Assembly: GCA_023392535.1 (NCBI GenBank)
Contig: JAEVYY010000008.1
Location: 186,001-250,000, forward strand
Direction: 5' to 3'
Source of the DNA: Bacillota bacterium
GTDB lineage: Bacteria > Bacillota > Clostridia > Lachnospirales > Lachnospiraceae
Length of the DNA stretch: 64,000 nt
In this document: piece by piece, positions 9,153 to 17,756 of the stretch
Position numbering within the stretch: the stretch's first letter is position 1
Layout: each line of letters opens with the position of its first letter
Notes under the pieces: model-generated
Database searches by the model: none
What the model was told of the DNA's origin: nothing
What the model saw: only the letters and a program-made list of their open reading frames with translations
Position numbers and translations under genes: made by a program

Positions 9153-9249
9153 ATCTTATATTCTCGGAATACATTCCCTTTTACACATTGATATATTAAC
9201 TTTTACACAAATAAATAATTCTGCCACTGACTATGTTTTAAGCTATTTT

Positions 9250-9396
9250 CTACTTTTTCAATTTTTCCGGCACTTTTATTTCATATAGCTTTCCACAACA
9301 AGCCATTGTAGAAAAAACACCAGCCATTGCGGTAAATACTTTTCCGCAAACCTCAACTCCTTTTGTACATGAACATGTTTCTCTTTTCTCTTTCAT
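9250..9396 (-). CDS. agrD: AgrD-like cyclic autoinducer propeptide
   Basis: A 48-residue peptide starting at the ATG at 9396 with a perfect AAGGAGG nine bases upstream. It has the three-part AgrD plan: a Lys/Cys N-terminal leader and short amphipathic stretch (VFTAMAGVFSTMA), a Cys core (CCGKLY, residues 33-38), and a charged C-terminal recognition tail (EIKVPEKLKK). Staphylococcal AgrD has a five-residue Cys ring followed by DEVEVPKEL; here a Cys34-Tyr38 ring would be followed by EIKVPEKL, so register and the P-E-(x)-L tail agree. It is convergent with agrB rather than directly downstream. The extra cysteines at 8, 10, 17 and 33 are unusual. Confidence 0.75.
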   Translation of the reverse strand: MKEKRETCSCTKGVEVCGKVFTAMAGVFSTMACCGKLYEIKVPEKLKK

Positions 9397-9496
9397 ACTT
9401 AGTACCCTCCTTTTTCTTAATTCAAATGTATACTATTTGATAAGAAATAAAATAACACAATTATTGGTATTTTGATATAAAAGTGGCATGAATCAA

Positions 9497-9518
9497 CAGT
9501 TTTTTGACGTGAAAACTG
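9497..9518. promoter_or_regulatory. Candidate LytTR operator upstream of agrD-like gene
   Basis: CAGTTTT (9497-9503) and AAAACTG (9512-9518) are inverted arms around an eight-base centre. The CAGTT core is the one common to LytTR-domain binding sites. It lies about 100 bases upstream of the agrD-like start; a TATACA -10-like hexamer follows nearer the gene without a good -35, as expected for an activator-dependent promoter. Assignment is by resemblance only. Confidence 0.35.
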
Positions 9519-9581
9519 ATAAAATATGAAAATGTGATTAGAAATTCTAAATATTTATGGTTTTGTATCTTACAATTTCTA

Positions 9582-10130
9582 TTATACTTCCATGATAGAC
9601 AATACCATCTGAGCCGTTTCTACCATATTCGTACTACTGTCCATGCTACATTTTTGAATGTATCTATGTGCTTCTTCTTCTGTCATATTATTACGTTCCA
9701 TTAATAAAAACTTCGCTTGTTGGATCAATTCCAATTCCTCTTGATTGCGAACCTTTGGCTTTGCTTTTAACTTCTTACGACGACGCTCTATGGACTGTAT
9801 CATCATATCTACTGTACTCAGTAGATCATGTACTTTCAGCGGCATAGAAAGACACACAATATTAACCTGTTCTCTGTCATTCAGTAAATGTTGGGAGGCC
9901 ATTAAAAGCATTTCAAAACCTTTTGGCAGGCAATCGTGCAACTCCATGTACATCATGTCTGGTAATTTATATCCGCATAGTACGATTGCATCATTCAGAC
10001 CATCTGTCAGGCTGATCGCCTGCGCGCCAGTGTTGCAAACTCCTACCACCGAATACCCATTTCTAACTAGAAGATTCTTAATACTTTTCGCTTCTTCCAT
10101 TTTGGGAAGCGCTACAATAACACTTGTCAC
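9582..10130 (-). CDS. ANTAR-domain RNA-binding response regulator
   Basis: A 182-residue protein: residues 1-115 form a receiver-like domain (SVIVALPKMEEAKSIKNLLVRNGY) and the C-terminal 60 residues an ANTAR helical domain (LIQQAKFLLMERNNMTEEEAHRYIQKCSMDSS pattern). The acidic pocket looks degenerate: the pattern is ALPKME where EDE-like acids are expected, so phosphorylation may be lost. ANTAR proteins bind paired hairpins in leader RNA and prevent termination. It is 80 bases downstream of glnA and co-oriented, and glnA has a terminator in its leader, so nitrogen-linked antitermination of glnA is the natural inference. Confidence 0.88.
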   Translation of the reverse strand: MTSVIVALPKMEEAKSIKNLLVRNGYSVVGVCNTGAQAISLTDGLNDAIVLCGYKLPDMMYMELHDCLPKGFEMLLMASQHLLNDREQVNIVCLSMPLKVHDLLSTVDMMIQSIERRRKKLKAKPKVRNQEELELIQQAKFLLMERNNMTEEEAHRYIQKCSMDSSTNMVETAQMVLSIMEV

Positions 10131-10210
10131 ACGCTCACCTCCTCAACTGTCAATATAAATGCATACTCGTATACAATATATTCATGATTCTTCCTGTCAG
10201 TATAAGAGGT

Positions 10211-11542
10211 TTAATATTTGTATAAATATTGATTGATTTCCCAATCAGTAACTTGCTCTGTATATTCCCGCCATTCCTGTCTCTTGGCTTCTATATACTT
10301 ATTCGTAATATGTGTACCAAGCACCTCTTTGATAAATTCATTTTGTTCTAACGCAATGATAGCCTCCATCATTGACTTTGGTATTTCTTTAATTCCCTTC
10401 TCTTCCCTTACTGATTCTGATAATTCATAGATATTACAATCAACGCTCGCCGGCGGCATAATTTCATTTTTGATGCCATAAAGGCCCGCCTGCAGACATA
10501 CTGCAAGTGCAAGATAAGGATTTGCTGCCGGATCCGGACTTCTAAGTTCCACTCTGGCACCTTCTCCACCAGCTCCAGGAATGCGGATTAACGGACTCCT
10601 ATTTTTAGCACTCCATGCTACATAAATAGGTGCTTCATAACCTGGTACCAATCTCTTATAAGAATTAATCAAAGGATTTGTAATTGCAGTAATGGCATCT
10701 ATATGCCTGAAGATACCACCAATAAAATAATACGCCTCTTTACTCATTCCAAATTGATCCCCTTCATCGCTGAATGCATTTTTTCCATCTTTCGATAAAG
10801 ACATATTAATATGCATTCCAGAACCGTTTATCCCCAATTTCGGTTTTGGCATGAACGTAGCATGCAGACCATGTCGTTTTGCAATTGTCTTGACTGCCAG
10901 CTTAAATGTCATAATATTATCTGCTGTTTTTAAAGCTTCATCATATTTAAAATCAATTTCATGCTGTGCAGGTGCCACTTCATGATGAGAAGCTTCTATT
11001 TCAAATCCCATATCTTCAAGGGTCAACACCATATCTCTTCTTGCATTTTCTCCAAAATCCACTGGACCAAGATCAAAGTAACCTGCTTGCTCATGTGTAA
11101 TTGTTGTAGGCAATGCATTCTCATCTGTATGAAATAAAAAGAATTCACATTCTGGTCCCACGTTAAACTCATACCCCATCTTAGCAGCTTCTTTTACTGC
11201 TCTTTTTAAAATATATCTAGGATCTCCTTCAAATGGTTCTCCGTTTGGATGGTATACATCACATATAAGTCTTGCGACCTTACCCTGCTGCGGTCTCCAT
11301 GGAAAAATTCCTAATGTATCGTAGTCTGGATAAAGGTACATATCTGATTCTTCAATTCTTACAAATCCTTCAATAGAAGAACCATCAAACATGCATTTAT
11401 TGTCAAGTGCTTTTTCTAACTGACTGGCTGTAATTGCAACATTTTTTAAATTTCCAAAAATATCTGTAAATTGTAATCGAACAAACTCTACATCTTCTTC
11501 TTCCACCAGATCCATAATATCTTTCTTCGTATATTTACTCAT
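10211..11542 (-). CDS. glnA: Type I glutamine synthetase
   Basis: A 443-residue GlnA, the length of the Firmicute GSI-alpha form that lacks the adenylylation loop region. It condenses glutamate and ammonia with ATP. Visible family signatures are the N-terminal FVRLQFTDIFGNLKN, the MFDGSSIEGF loop, GPECEFFLF, the ATP-binding KPKLGINGSGMHINMSL and the NRSPLIRIPG segment. The ATG at 11542 has GGAAAGGATTGTGGAAG upstream; an earlier TTG is unlikely. Its leader carries a promoter and an intrinsic terminator, and an ANTAR gene follows, so control is probably by antitermination. Confidence 0.96.
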   Translation of the reverse strand: MSKYTKKDIMDLVEEEDVEFVRLQFTDIFGNLKNVAITASQLEKALDNKCMFDGSSIEGFVRIEESDMYLYPDYDTLGIFPWRPQQGKVARLICDVYHPNGEPFEGDPRYILKRAVKEAAKMGYEFNVGPECEFFLFHTDENALPTTITHEQAGYFDLGPVDFGENARRDMVLTLEDMGFEIEASHHEVAPAQHEIDFKYDEALKTADNIMTFKLAVKTIAKRHGLHATFMPKPKLGINGSGMHINMSLSKDGKNAFSDEGDQFGMSKEAYYFIGGIFRHIDAITAITNPLINSYKRLVPGYEAPIYVAWSAKNRSPLIRIPGAGGEGARVELRSPDPAANPYLALAVCLQAGLYGIKNEIMPPASVDCNIYELSESVREEKGIKEIPKSMMEAIIALEQNEFIKEVLGTHITNKYIEAKRQEWREYTEQVTDWEINQYLYKY

Positions 11543-11613
11543 CTTCCACAATCCTTTCCACGGGAATCAATTCCCTCTTTTTACTTTTTATCCCCTATTC
11601 AGTTAATAAATAC

Positions 11614-11645
11614 AAAAAAAGGCATTCTTATCTAGTAAGAACGCC
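11614..11645 (-). terminator. Leader terminator (attenuator) of glnA
   Basis: GGCGTTCTTA and TAAGAATGCC (minus strand) form a ten-pair stem with one G-U around CTAGA, followed by seven T. It starts only about a dozen bases after the predicted transcription start and about 70 bases before glnA, so it must be bypassed for expression. It is a likely target for the downstream ANTAR protein, although a canonical pair of A-x-x-G hexaloop hairpins is not obvious. Confidence 0.8.
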
Positions 11646-11658
11646 TATGTTCTGTTCT

Positions 11659-11688
11659 ATTATAGTAGCTATTCTGTGCGTTTGTCAA
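11659..11688 (-). promoter_or_regulatory. glnA promoter
   Basis: Minus-strand TTGACA (11683-11688) and TATAAT (11659-11664) separated by 18 bases, a near-consensus sigma-A promoter directly upstream of the glnA leader terminator. CTATGTTC and GAACATAG form an inverted pair flanking this promoter (arms near 11645-11652 and 11712-11719), a possible operator. Confidence 0.8.
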
Positions 11689-11750
11689 TACATTATTCAT
11701 CTAATGATTAGAACATAGTTCATTCACTCATTAAATTATTCTTGACATGT

Positions 11751-12635
11751 TTAGGCTTCTGCCAAGTCTACCACTACATCAGTCGAGAGAAATTGTTTTG
11801 CCGCCCAAGCTTTCCCTTCACTTCCAAATACCTTCATGAAATGTTTTGCCTTTTCTTTATATCCTAATTCCAACATAGGGAATAAGGCATATACATTGTT
11901 TCCTTCCATGCCTACTTCCTGTACTTTGTCATAGGCTGCTTTAAATACATCATTCGCGATATTAACTTTACAAATCCCCTTTTTACATGCCAGTGCCAGG
12001 TTATCGTCTCCAGTACCGGAGCCACCGTGCAACACTAACGGAACAGGAACTTTTTCTGCCAATTCCTCGAGTAAATCAAAACGCAATTTAGGAATCCCTT
12101 TATATACACCATGTGCAGAACCAATCGCAACTGCTAAACAGTCAACTCCCGTTTCTTGCACAAAACGTACTGCTTCCTCCGGAACAGTTAGCGCAGATAT
12201 CCCATCCACATCATAATTGGCACCCACACCTACATGTCCCAATTCAGCCTCTACTTCTACGCCTGCCGCATGTGCTATTCTTGTCAATTCTTTTACTTGT
12301 GCCATATTTTCTTCATAAGGCAATTTGGAACGATCCACCATAATGGTATTAAATCCAGCCTGGATTCCATGAATTGCTGCTTCAAATGTATCACTATGAT
12401 CCAAAATCAATGCGACAGGAATGCCTGCCTTCATTGCCATATCATTTAGTATTCTTCCAAAATATATCATATCTTTATTGTGTCCATCTCCACATAACAT
12501 AATGAGAGGGGAGTTCATCTCTTCTGCTGCTTCTACACAAGCACGGCAAGAAAGTTCGTTTACAGCTGCAACTGCGGGAACCCCATATCCCCCTCTTTTT
12601 GCTCTTTTTAAGATCTCTGAAATTGATACTAACAT
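11751..12635 (-). CDS. Class II (zinc) ketose-bisphosphate aldolase
   Basis: A 294-residue TIM-barrel aldolase of the Fba/GatY/KbaY family. Zinc and catalytic residues are visible in LILDHSDTF, VEAELGHVGVG, AIGSAHGVY and LVLHGGSGTGDDNL. It cleaves fructose- or tagatose-1,6-bisphosphate type substrates to dihydroxyacetone phosphate and an aldehyde. It is the last gene of the PTS operon, four bases behind ptsI, so it most likely finishes catabolism of the imported sugar. GatY versus Fba cannot be settled from sequence alone; position at the end of a sugar operon argues against it being the housekeeping glycolytic aldolase. Confidence 0.88.
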   Translation of the reverse strand: MLVSISEILKRAKRGGYGVPAVAAVNELSCRACVEAAEEMNSPLIMLCGDGHNKDMIYFGRILNDMAMKAGIPVALILDHSDTFEAAIHGIQAGFNTIMVDRSKLPYEENMAQVKELTRIAHAAGVEVEAELGHVGVGANYDVDGISALTVPEEAVRFVQETGVDCLAVAIGSAHGVYKGIPKLRFDLLEELAEKVPVPLVLHGGSGTGDDNLALACKKGICKVNIANDVFKAAYDKVQEVGMEGNNVYALFPMLELGYKEKAKHFMKVFGSEGKAWAAKQFLSTDVVVDLAEA

Positions 12636-12639
12636 ATTA

Positions 12640-14349
12640 TTATTCTCCTTTTTTATCGATAAAGTTTTTTAACATTTCTTCAATCTGAGATGCTGTTTTC
12701 AATTCTATCGCTCTTGTAACTAACTGTTCACACTCTTGCACAGAAAATTTTTGAGCCAACTCTTTTGTTTCCAATATCCTGGAAGATGTCATACTCAGCT
12801 CATCCAAATGAAGACCAATCAGCAGCGGGAGCATTTTAGGATTTCCTGCTGCCTCTCCACACATTCCACAGGGAATACCTGCACGATGTGCAGAATCTAT
12901 TGTATTTTTAATTAAACGTATAATAGCCGGATGGAAATTGTTATATAAATAAGATACCGCTTCGTTCCCCCTGTCGACAGCTAATGTATATTGTGTTAAA
13001 TCATTTGTCCCTATAGAAAAAAAATCACATTCAGCTGCAAACAAATCCGCCATTACTGCCACGGAAGGGATTTCCACCATAATGCCCAGTGGTATTTCTT
13101 CTTTTATTGGTATTTTCTCTTTTTTTAATTCCTCACTACATTCTTTCACCATTGACTTCGCCCATAGGAGCTCCTCAAAAGAAGATATCATCGGAAACAT
13201 GATATGTAGATTTCCATGAATAGAAGCTCTTAATAATGCTCTTATTTGAGTCTTGAACAAATGCTTTTTTTCTAAGCACAATCGAATAGCTCTAAGCCCC
13301 AAGAAAGGGTTCTCTTCTTTCTTCATGGAAAGGGAAGGCGCTTCTTTATCTCCGCCAATATCTATGGTTCGTACAATTACAGGCTTATCACCCATAGCCC
13401 TTAGGACTTTTATATATGCCGAATATTGAGCTTGTTCAGATGGTAACTCTTTTTTTCCAAGATATAGAAATTCAGATCGAAATAATCCGATTCCATCAAC
13501 ACCCTTTTCCAAGACTTTTTTCACATCATCTGGCGTTCCGATATTGCAATATAAATAGTTACGTTTCCCATCTTTTGTTAGACACTCTTTATTTGCTAAT
13601 TCTATTAGAGCTTCTTTTTTTATTCTTTCAATATCCTGTTTTTTCATGAACTCTTTCATTTGTTCTTCTGAAAGATTTCTATAAATTTCTCCGCTGGATC
13701 CATCAAAGGCAATCATCTCTCCGGTATTCAGCCTTTCCATTAAGTCTTCAACACCAACGATTGCAGGAATCTCCAAAGTTCTAGCCAATATCGCTGTATG
13801 AGATGTCCTTCCGCCCAATTCCATTAACAATCCAGCTACTTTACTGATATCCATACTAGCCGTGACAGAAGGAGAGATATCACGTCCGACAATAATAGTC
13901 GGTTCCTCAAGTTTACTAAGATCAATACAATCTATGTGTAAGATTCTTCTAAGTAATCTTTCTTTAATGTCCTTTATATCTAACGCACGAAGTGTAAAAT
14001 ATTCATTTTCCATTTCTTCAAATATTCTTATAAAGTCTGACAATACTTGATCAACAGCATTGACTGCGCTGACTCCTTTTTGAATGGATTCCTTAATTGG
14101 CAGAATCATACCTTCATCTTTTAGAATCGTACAATGCGCATCAAAAATGTCTGCCATATCTTTGCCCGCTTCACATAGCGCTTTTTCCTTTAAGTCTTCT
14201 GTCTCTTTATAGACTTCCATAAGCGCTTCTTCAAACGCCTTAGTCTCCGCTTCTACGCTTTTTATTTCATCCGTTAAAGTAATAGGTTGTTCTCTATATA
14301 GCAGTACTTTGGCATAACATAGCCCACTTGATACTCCTAATCCTCTCAT
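12640..14349 (-). CDS. ptsI: PTS Enzyme I (phosphoenolpyruvate-protein phosphotransferase)
   Basis: A 569-residue EI taking phosphate from phosphoenolpyruvate to HPr. ATG at 14349 follows GGGAGAGG; a GTG three codons earlier is possible. The active His (residue 184) is in GGRTSHTAILARTLEIPAIVG. The C-terminal PEP-binding barrel has GIGLFRSEFLYLG, NPFLGLRAIR, FFSIGTNDLTQYTLAVDRGN and the Cys loop CGMCGEAAGNP. It sits inside a sugar operon with HPr upstream (25 bases) and the aldolase downstream (4 bases), so the operon supplies its own phosphorelay instead of relying on a separate ptsHI locus. Confidence 0.95.
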   Translation of the reverse strand: MRGLGVSSGLCYAKVLLYREQPITLTDEIKSVEAETKAFEEALMEVYKETEDLKEKALCEAGKDMADIFDAHCTILKDEGMILPIKESIQKGVSAVNAVDQVLSDFIRIFEEMENEYFTLRALDIKDIKERLLRRILHIDCIDLSKLEEPTIIVGRDISPSVTASMDISKVAGLLMELGGRTSHTAILARTLEIPAIVGVEDLMERLNTGEMIAFDGSSGEIYRNLSEEQMKEFMKKQDIERIKKEALIELANKECLTKDGKRNYLYCNIGTPDDVKKVLEKGVDGIGLFRSEFLYLGKKELPSEQAQYSAYIKVLRAMGDKPVIVRTIDIGGDKEAPSLSMKKEENPFLGLRAIRLCLEKKHLFKTQIRALLRASIHGNLHIMFPMISSFEELLWAKSMVKECSEELKKEKIPIKEEIPLGIMVEIPSVAVMADLFAAECDFFSIGTNDLTQYTLAVDRGNEAVSYLYNNFHPAIIRLIKNTIDSAHRAGIPCGMCGEAAGNPKMLPLLIGLHLDELSMTSSRILETKELAQKFSVQECEQLVTRAIELKTASQIEEMLKNFIDKKGE

Positions 14350-14374
14350 GTGGATCACCTCTCCCTGCCTTTTC

Positions 14375-14638
14375 TTACTCGTCTAAATCTTCTCTAATCA
14401 ATTTCACAATCTGTTTACAAGCTTCTACCTCATCATCACCCGTACAAATAATTTCAATTTCTGTGCCACAGTTAACACCAGCAGCTAATATACCTAACAT
14501 GGACTTTGCATTATATATCTTACCATTCACTCCGATTTCTATCTTGGAATTAAAATGTTGTGCTTTTTTTACCAGATTATTAGCAGGACGAGCGTGCAGC
14601 CCTGTTTTTGCAATTACAACAACGTTCTCCTTTTTCAT
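14375..14638 (-). CDS. HPr phosphocarrier protein
   Basis: An 87-residue HPr. ATG at 14638 is six bases after GGAGAGGG. His15 lies in KTGLHARPANNLV and accepts phosphate from EI. Ser46 in NAKSMLGIL is retained with its surrounding helix, so it could still be phosphorylated by HPr kinase and take part in catabolite control, unlike many operon-specific HPr homologues that lose it. It lies between the zinc dehydrogenase and ptsI. Confidence 0.93.
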   Translation of the reverse strand: MKKENVVVIAKTGLHARPANNLVKKAQHFNSKIEIGVNGKIYNAKSMLGILAAGVNCGTEIEIICTGDDEVEACKQIVKLIREDLDE

Positions 14639-14651
14639 ATAGTACCCTCTC

Positions 14652-15704
14652 CTAATCCTCAAATTTTATAATGATTCTAAATGTATCTGGTCTAACTGCC
14701 GCGTCAAATGCTGCATTTGCTTCTTGGTAGGAATATACTCCTGAGATCAATTTATCCGGATTAATAATTCCCTTTGACAGTAAATTTACGGATCTGTTAA
14801 AAGAGCGTACACTTGGACTTACTGCACCTGTTATCACGGCTTCTGAATTGTGAAGCCAATTTGGACTAATTTCAAAAGGTTTATCCGGATGTTGAGAACT
14901 ATACATTACGCATCTTCCCATATAAGCTGTCATCTCTACTGCTTGTTTGGCAACCGCTGATATTGGTGTCGTATTAAATACTACTTCTGCGCCTCTTCCC
15001 TCAGTCAAGGATTTTATATATGCAACAGGATCTTTTTCAAGAGGATTAAACGTAATATCACATCCCAATTCCTTTGCCACTTTTCTTCTTGTTTCATCAG
15101 GTTCACTTAAGATTACTCTGGCACCACTTAATTTAGCACACATGATATGTAGCATCCCCATAATACCGCCCCCAAGAACCACAACATCATCTCCTAGTTC
15201 AATACGGCCTTTTTCTATGCTATTTAAAACACATGCTAAAGGCTCCGCAAATGCTGCCTTTTCGTCCGGAACTTCATTTGGCATTTTATATGCCTGAGAT
15301 GCTTGGATCACTAAATACTGTCCCATTCCACCCGTCCCTGGGATTTCCATCTCAGAAGAATCCAGGTTATTAAGTTCCACACATAAGTTTTCTTCACCAC
15401 GTCTGCAAAAATAACATTTTCCGCATACATGAATCAATCTCGCAACAATTTTATCTCCGATTGGGAATTCCTTTTCACTTACACCTTCACCCAAGGCAGC
15501 TACCTCGCCTACGATTTCATGTCCTCCTACAAAAGGGAGCGGCATTTTAGATTCTCTTGTAAATGTTCTCTGTTCCCAGGTACAGATCGCGCAACCATTT
15601 ATTTTCATTAAAATTTGATTTGTTTTCGGTCGAGGTTTTTTTACCTCTCTTATTTCTGTCCTTCTCTCCTCTACAATAGCAACTACTTTCATTGTTTCAC
15701 TCAT
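14652..15704 (-). CDS. Zinc-dependent medium-chain alcohol/polyol dehydrogenase
   Basis: A 350-residue MDR-family dehydrogenase. Catalytic zinc ligands are in GCAICTWE and GGHEIVG; the structural zinc lobe is CGKCYFCRRGEENLC. The Rossmann motif VVVLGGGIMGMLH with Glu-Pro-Asp after strand 2 (ILSEPDETRR) suggests NAD preference. Relatives are sorbitol, galactitol-1-phosphate and threonine dehydrogenases. Placed in a PTS operon, it probably oxidises a phosphorylated polyol or reduces its product; the substrate is not readable from sequence. Confidence 0.88.
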   Translation of the reverse strand: MSETMKVVAIVEERRTEIREVKKPRPKTNQILMKINGCAICTWEQRTFTRESKMPLPFVGGHEIVGEVAALGEGVSEKEFPIGDKIVARLIHVCGKCYFCRRGEENLCVELNNLDSSEMEIPGTGGMGQYLVIQASQAYKMPNEVPDEKAAFAEPLACVLNSIEKGRIELGDDVVVLGGGIMGMLHIMCAKLSGARVILSEPDETRRKVAKELGCDITFNPLEKDPVAYIKSLTEGRGAEVVFNTTPISAVAKQAVEMTAYMGRCVMYSSQHPDKPFEISPNWLHNSEAVITGAVSPSVRSFNRSVNLLSKGIINPDKLISGVYSYQEANAAFDAAVRPDTFRIIIKFED

Positions 15705-15753
15705 TTTTGCAGCTATCCTTTCTTCGTTCTATTTTCTTTTGATTTTATATCCT

Positions 15754-16899
15754 TTATTCTGAAACGCCATAATAAAAATCTTTATATAATGCTGTTAACT
15801 CTTCTTTTGTTGGCTCCTTTGGAGCAAACATAATATTTGCATCGCTGATTGCCTTTTTTACATAAGATGGTATTTTTTCCAGATATTCTGTTTCTGGAAT
15901 TCCTGCTTTTTCTAATGTAAGAGGCATATTTATGTCTTCATATAAAGTAAAAATCATTTTGATCAATTTTTCCTGTTTTTCGATTGATGTCCCTGTCAAT
16001 CCAAGCTGTTCTGCCACTTCTTGATAAATAGGCTGTGGCATTAAATATTTCATCGTGTAGGGCAGCAGCAATCCTGTCATAAGACCATGTGGTTTTCCAA
16101 AGTCTCCTCCCGCCTGATCCATCCCGTGAGCCATACCCGTTATTGAATTATTAATACCAGCACCAGCCATTGTTGCAGCAATATGGACCGCCTCTCTGGC
16201 ACATTGATCTCCGGCATAAGATTTCGAAAGTTCTTTTAGCAAGGTTACCGCTGCTTGTACACATTGCATTTTTACCATCTTACTCGCCAATCTTGAAGTA
16301 CCAGCTTCCAATGCATGTGCTAATGCGTCAGTGCCCGAAAAAGCTATATTATTAGGTGGAAGACTACGCAATAAGTCAAAGTCCATAATCGCAAGCTTGG
16401 GTATAATTTCATTGCTAAGTATCATACATTTCTGTTTCCGGGCATCTTTTACCACCGCACAACCAGTCGTTTCCGATCCTGTTCCACTGGTTGTCGGAAC
16501 TACAATAAGACTTGACTTTCCAGGAAATGTCTCTACCTCATACGGTTTTGTTGCTCTTTCCCAATCGTAATATGGGAGCTCATAAAATAACCACAATGCT
16601 TTTGCCGCATCCATGACAGATCCGCCTCCGATACCGATGATATAATCCGGTTCAAATTTTCTTATTTCTGCAATTGGTTGTGTCAACATATCCATCGTCG
16701 GCTCTGTAGGAATACTGCAGATGACCTGATAATTGCTATCTTTTAGGATATCTTCATATAATCTCTTGTCTAGCTGCAATGCGTTTATAATCATTTCATC
16801 TATCACAAGTGCAATTTTTTTATCCCTATACTCTCTAATTTTTTCTATACTTCCGCTGCCCAGCACATATCGTGTCGTTTGAAACATTGTGTATTGCAT
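15754..16899 (-). CDS. Iron-containing alcohol dehydrogenase
   Basis: A 381-residue group III metal-dependent dehydrogenase. NAD-binding GIGGGSVMDAAKAL and metal-ligand segments GTDALAHALEA and GMAHGMDQAGGDFGKPHGL are conserved, along with the PTTSGTGSETTG loop. Family members reduce aldehydes (butanal, lactaldehyde, 1,3-propanediol precursors). In this operon a natural role is reducing the aldehyde released by the aldolase at 11751 to regenerate NAD, which is an inference. It lies between the IID gene and the zinc dehydrogenase. Confidence 0.9.
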   Translation of the reverse strand: MQYTMFQTTRYVLGSGSIEKIREYRDKKIALVIDEMIINALQLDKRLYEDILKDSNYQVICSIPTEPTMDMLTQPIAEIRKFEPDYIIGIGGGSVMDAAKALWLFYELPYYDWERATKPYEVETFPGKSSLIVVPTTSGTGSETTGCAVVKDARKQKCMILSNEIIPKLAIMDFDLLRSLPPNNIAFSGTDALAHALEAGTSRLASKMVKMQCVQAAVTLLKELSKSYAGDQCAREAVHIAATMAGAGINNSITGMAHGMDQAGGDFGKPHGLMTGLLLPYTMKYLMPQPIYQEVAEQLGLTGTSIEKQEKLIKMIFTLYEDINMPLTLEKAGIPETEYLEKIPSYVKKAISDANIMFAPKEPTKEELTALYKDFYYGVSE

Positions 16900-16913
16900 T
16901 TGTAACTCCTTTC

Positions 16914-17756
16914 TTAAGCTAAGATACCTGTAAGTCCGCCAATCACTCCAATGATTATGATATAAACCATAACTTTAATAGAAGAATGACCTTTTTGTAA
17001 TAGTTTGTAGGCTCCTAATGTTAATAAAAGAGGTAACATTTTAGGTAATATGGTATCAAATAATTGCTGTTGAATACTAAAGACAGAATCGGCATTCTGT
17101 TGAATATTGATACCACAATTCATAGTCACATAACTTGCCACCAATGCTCCTAAGACCATACATCCCATAATATTGGCACCCGAAATGATTTTATTTACAA
17201 TGCCATTTTCTAACATCTTGAGGATTGCATCGCTACCTTTTTTATATCCCATCATAAACCCGGTATAAGAGATTCCGAACACGATTCCAATCATAATAAT
17301 GCAATAAATAATTGGTGCTGCAATATTTCCATTTTTCGCAAGATCAATTGCAAATGCTAAAATTAATGGCACAATAACACCTTGAATAACCGTATCTCCA
17401 ATACCGGATAATGGTCCCATCAAACCAGATTTCACAGAAGTAAGTGCATCATCTTCAATCTCAGCTCCCTGCGCCTTCTGTTCTTCCATTGCAGCGGTCA
17501 AGCCAACAATTGGAGATGCAAAACAAGGTTCACAGTTAAAAAAACCAGTATGTCTTTGTAACATCATTCTTTGTTTTTCAATATCATCTTTATGTATTTT
17601 TTTAGCGATTGGTACCATAGAATGAAGAAAGCCGATTCCCATCATACGCTCATAGTTGTAGCAGGCCTGATTATTAAATAGCCATGTGAGCCAACATTTT
17701 TTTAGTTCTTTATCCGTTAATAAGGGATTTTTATTTTCATTATCTAAGTTACTCAT
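16914..17756 (-). CDS. PTS mannose-family IID component
   Basis: A 280-residue membrane protein of the mannose/fructose/sorbose PTS. Typical segments are LLTDKELKKCWLTWLFNNQACYNYERMMG near the N-terminus, FFNCEPCFASPIVGLTAAMEE and SVKSGLMGPLSGIGDTVIQG. The C-terminal half has several hydrophobic segments. With IIC it forms the sugar channel. Its start overlaps the IIC stop by eight bases, indicating translational coupling. Confidence 0.95.
   Translation of the reverse strand: MSNLDNENKNPLLTDKELKKCWLTWLFNNQACYNYERMMGIGFLHSMVPIAKKIHKDDIEKQRMMLQRHTGFFNCEPCFASPIVGLTAAMEEQKAQGAEIEDDALTSVKSGLMGPLSGIGDTVIQGVIVPLILAFAIDLAKNGNIAAPIIYCIIMIGIVFGISYTGFMMGYKKGSDAILKMLENGIVNKIISGANIMGCMVLGALVASYVTMNCGINIQQNADSVFSIQQQLFDTILPKMLPLLLTLGAYKLLQKGHSSIKVMVYIIIIGVIGGLTGILA

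Noticed and set aside
9079..9288. Plus-strand ORF of 69 codons overlapping the agrD-like gene
   Set aside because: No ribosome binding site, random composition, and lies antisense to the 48-codon ORF that has a perfect AAGGAGG and AgrD layout.
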